Both the position numbers and the translations under genes were made by a program. Positions 5,046 through 6,815 of a stretch of 6,815 bases of DNA are shown here, in pieces (positions within the stretch are counted from its first letter, which is position 1; each line of letters begins with the position of its first letter). Source of the stretch: Microcaldota archaeon (GTDB taxonomy: Archaea; Micrarchaeota; Micrarchaeia; Micrarchaeales; Micrarchaeaceae); the NCBI GenBank assembly GCA_021819045.1, contig JAKASM010000018.1, forward strand, positions 1 to 6,815, in the 5' to 3' direction. The notes below the pieces were generated by a model that was not told the origin of the DNA, did no database searches, and saw nothing but the letters and a program-made list of their open reading frames with translations.

Positions 5046-5507
5046 ATGTTGCACCTGCATAGAGCAGATGCACGGCAGTTTGCCGTCCAGCACGAGTGTG
5101 AATATATGCCCATAGATTTTGAGCGCTTTTCGCTGCCTCAGCTTATAAGCAAGCTACACGCTGCGCTGCTAGAGCTTGTGGATGTGATGGATGGAGCCAT
5201 CATGCGGAATAAAGAGATAAAGTCTGAAGAGATAAACAAGCTGAGGGCGCATATTTCCGAAAGGTTAAAGAGAAATGAGGATATAGAAGATAACAAAAAG
5301 CTTATACAGGTACTGGACCTTTTCAAAAGGAATTCTACCATAATAGAACTGGTTAAAGAGGACGCAGAAGACTGGTTGGATTTTCTTGATACTATAGAGG
5401 AAAGGCTTAAAGGGGGGCATGATGCAGAATTATCCGCAGAGGAACTGAAAGACATTGAGCGCATAAAGAAGCTCAGCGGCGGCATAAAGAAGTTGGTAAG
5501 GAAATAG
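5046..5507 (+). CDS. Small highly charged helical protein, function unknown
   Basis: I do not recognise this family. From residue 21 on it is rich in Glu, Lys, Asp and Leu with heptad-like spacing and no glycine or proline breaks of note, suggesting a helical bundle or coiled coil. It has no signal peptide, membrane segment or catalytic motif and ends in a basic KKLSGGIKKLVRK tail. A mirror-image minus-strand frame exists, but its Ser/Leu/Phe-rich product is what an antisense of a Glu/Lys-rich gene gives. The start is uncertain. ATG 5046 gives 153 residues with an unusual His-rich first 20 (HLHRADARQFAVQHECEY), whereas ATG 5106 gives 133 residues starting MPIDFERF and has a weak GAGTGTGA motif upstream. 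It is divergent from the operon and convergent, with a 33-nt gap, to the next gene. No terminator is obvious in that gap. Confidence 0.72.
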   Translation: MLHLHRADARQFAVQHECEYMPIDFERFSLPQLISKLHAALLELVDVMDGAIMRNKEIKSEEINKLRAHISERLKRNEDIEDNKKLIQVLDLFKRNSTIIELVKEDAEDWLDFLDTIEERLKGGHDAELSAEELKDIERIKKLSGGIKKLVRK

Positions 5508-5540
5508 TGGAGTAGAACCGCGGCATTCATACTGGTTTGC

Positions 5541-6815
5541 TCAGGTTTCCGGAGCCGGAGGGGGCATCAGCCTAAGCATACCTTCTAGTCTGGTGCCGTT
5601 CTTTTCCTGCTCACCTGCGTGTTCAACTGAAGGAAGGGGTGGAGGCTGGTCTCCAGTGCCTTTATTTGTTAGCTTCTTCGGGCGGTTGAACAGCAACCAT
5701 AGTTTGCTTTGTATGTCTTTCCACAGTTTGTTGAAATAATATTGTTCGCTTTTATCTTCGCTTACTATCAGCGCTATCTCTTCTTTAGAAAAACCTAGTG
5801 AATCCAGTTTCGCCCTGGTAAACTGGTTGAGATATGCTTTAATTCCCATTCTGCCCACTAGCACCATATCATATGCTGTGTTTATTCCGTCTATCTTTGT
5901 AACCAATCCTGATGCAAATGTGTTTCTTGCTGCCCACTCCTTCATTAGTAGCTTATATAACTGTATGGACTGCTTTTCTGTAAGGCTATTGCTGTGCAGT
6001 GCGTCTCTAAGGGCTTTGTTTTCTTCCTTATCAAGCAGTGCGCCAGCCCACAGCACATTCTCTGTGTATTCGTTTATCCTTTTTGACCATTCCTTATCTA
6101 TTTTTACCTCGATCTTTACGGTTTTTTCGTCCTGAGCCGATTCTTCTGGCGCCTTAGCCCCGGTGGTATTGCTTTCTCTATTCCTGTGCTCACGTCTTGC
6201 ATGGGTTATTGATGGTTTATAATTTTCAAGGTACTGTATTATTCCTCCGACTAGAACTCCAGAACTGCTCATATTTTTAGCTTCAGCAGATGCATGGATT
6301 ACCTCTTCTTGCACAGCAAGATCTACAAATAGATTCCTAATTGCATTTACCCCGGAGGTGACATTCGATGTATCTAGCAGTTTTTTAAGGCTCTCAAATA
6401 CTCTATCCACCGCCGCTTTGTTTCCTATTGTGCCAAGTTTTGACACGATCCTATAGTCCGATCCTTGGGGCTTGGCCTGCTCCTTCAGTGCATATAGCTC
6501 TACAAGAATGTCATTCATAGTAGCAAGCGCATCCAAATATTCTCCATTTCTGTTAGTGCCTGGCGTGCTGGTAAGTCTGTTTCCTATTAATGGTGCTTTT
6601 TTATAAACAAACTGGTTTAGATATGAAAATGCTGCGTCTTGCGAGCTTGCTTCGGCAGCTGCCTGGGCTGCGGAATGTAGCCTTTTTTCGATTTTGCGCT
6701 CCACCTGCCTTTTTACATCTGGAGTTCCGAAATCGTGCACCTTCTTTAGAGTCTTTATGGCCAATAGCGCCTCGTCTATGATTTTATCCTTTTGCGGCCC
6801 CAATCCCTTAAGCTC
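5541..6815 (-). CDS. Large helical protein of unknown function (5' end beyond right edge)
   Basis: The frame is open through the right edge; the codons before the first possible TTG start (6803) read ELKG, so the true start is probably outside the window and at least 424 residues are encoded. I do not recognise a family. Numbered from that TTG, residues 1-200 are mainly amphipathic helix, 200-230 are a charged low-complexity linker (HARREHRNRE, then Glu/Ala-rich), and 230-375 form a second helical region with many Trp and Tyr residues (WKDIQSKLWLLF at 361-372). Residues 376-420 are a disordered tail with two polyproline patches, QPPPLP (386-391) and MPPPAP (413-418). There is no membrane segment or enzyme motif. 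YLNQF occurs at 61-65 and 324-328, encoded by nearly identical DNA. The tail resembles those that bind proline-recognising partners, but that is only a suggestion. Confidence 0.75.
   Translation of the reverse strand, partial: ELKGLGPQKDKIIDEALLAIKTLKKVHDFGTPDVKRQVERKIEKRLHSAAQAAAEASSQDAAFSYLNQFVYKKAPLIGNRLTSTPGTNRNGEYLDALATMNDILVELYALKEQAKPQGSDYRIVSKLGTIGNKAAVDRVFESLKKLLDTSNVTSGVNAIRNLFVDLAVQEEVIHASAEAKNMSSSGVLVGGIIQYLENYKPSITHARREHRNRESNTTGAKAPEESAQDEKTVKIEVKIDKEWSKRINEYTENVLWAGALLDKEENKALRDALHSNSLTEKQSIQLYKLLMKEWAARNTFASGLVTKIDGINTAYDMVLVGRMGIKAYLNQFTRAKLDSLGFSKEEIALIVSEDKSEQYYFNKLWKDIQSKLWLLFNRPKKLTNKGTGDQPPPLPSVEHAGEQEKNGTRLEGMLRLMPPPAPET

Noticed and set aside
5138..5530. 130-codon minus-strand frame opposite the small charged protein
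   Set aside because: Its product is dominated by Ser, Leu and Phe, as expected for the antisense of a Glu/Lys/Asp-rich gene. It has no plausible start signal.
5508..5540. Terminator between the convergent genes
   Set aside because: There is no T-run of four or more on either strand and no stable stem beyond the short CCGCGG palindrome.
6801..6803. TTG at 6803 as the true start of the right-edge gene
   Set aside because: The frame stays open upstream to the edge with normal codons (ELKG), and no SD is visible. The start is more likely outside the window.

Overview
The window is archaeal. It carries a geranylgeranylglyceryl phosphate synthase (archaeal membrane lipids), a PxKxRN-type tRNase Z, an NFACT-N protein, AT-rich TATA boxes about 27 bp upstream of gene starts (leaderless transcription), GGTG-type ribosome binding sites, and a tRNA without an encoded CCA. 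The lineage cannot be fixed from the sequence. Tight gene packing and reduced or atypical versions of known proteins would fit a small-genome (for example DPANN-like) archaeon, but that is inference.

Layout. (1) Positions 1-118: the first 14 codons of a minus-strand gene that runs off the left edge. Its TATA-like box lies inside a nested, co-centred dyad (38-102). (2) Positions 119-4943: one compact minus-strand block, read from right to left. It contains a proline-dehydrogenase-fold protein, an SDR-type NAD-dependent epimerase/dehydratase, GGGP synthase, a short NFACT-N protein, tRNase Z and tRNA-Val(GAC). The junctions are a 4-bp overlap, a 4-nt gap, a 16-nt gap, a 4-bp overlap and a 7-nt gap, so the block is probably one transcription unit started from a TATA box at about 4971. 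(3) Positions 4944-5045: a divergent intergenic region with that TATA box, a perfect 10-bp tandem repeat and a candidate plus-strand TATA box. (4) Positions 5046-5507: a small, highly charged helical plus-strand protein of unknown function. (5) Positions 5541-6815: the convergent 3' part of a large helical minus-strand protein of unknown function, open through the right edge.

How the genes may work together. The operon joins archaeal lipid synthesis (GGGP synthase, perhaps with the two redox-fold proteins upstream) to RNA and translation functions (NFACT-N protein, tRNase Z and a tRNA that is itself a tRNase Z substrate). The points most worth following are: a PRODH-fold protein that lacks the family's substrate-binding arginines, an NFACT protein that stops just before its tRNA/RNA-binding NFACT-R domain, an altered active-site loop in GGGP synthase, a tRNA 7 nt behind the gene for its own 3' maturase, and the symmetric element over the promoter at the left edge. 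No mobile element, CRISPR array or obvious defence system is visible.
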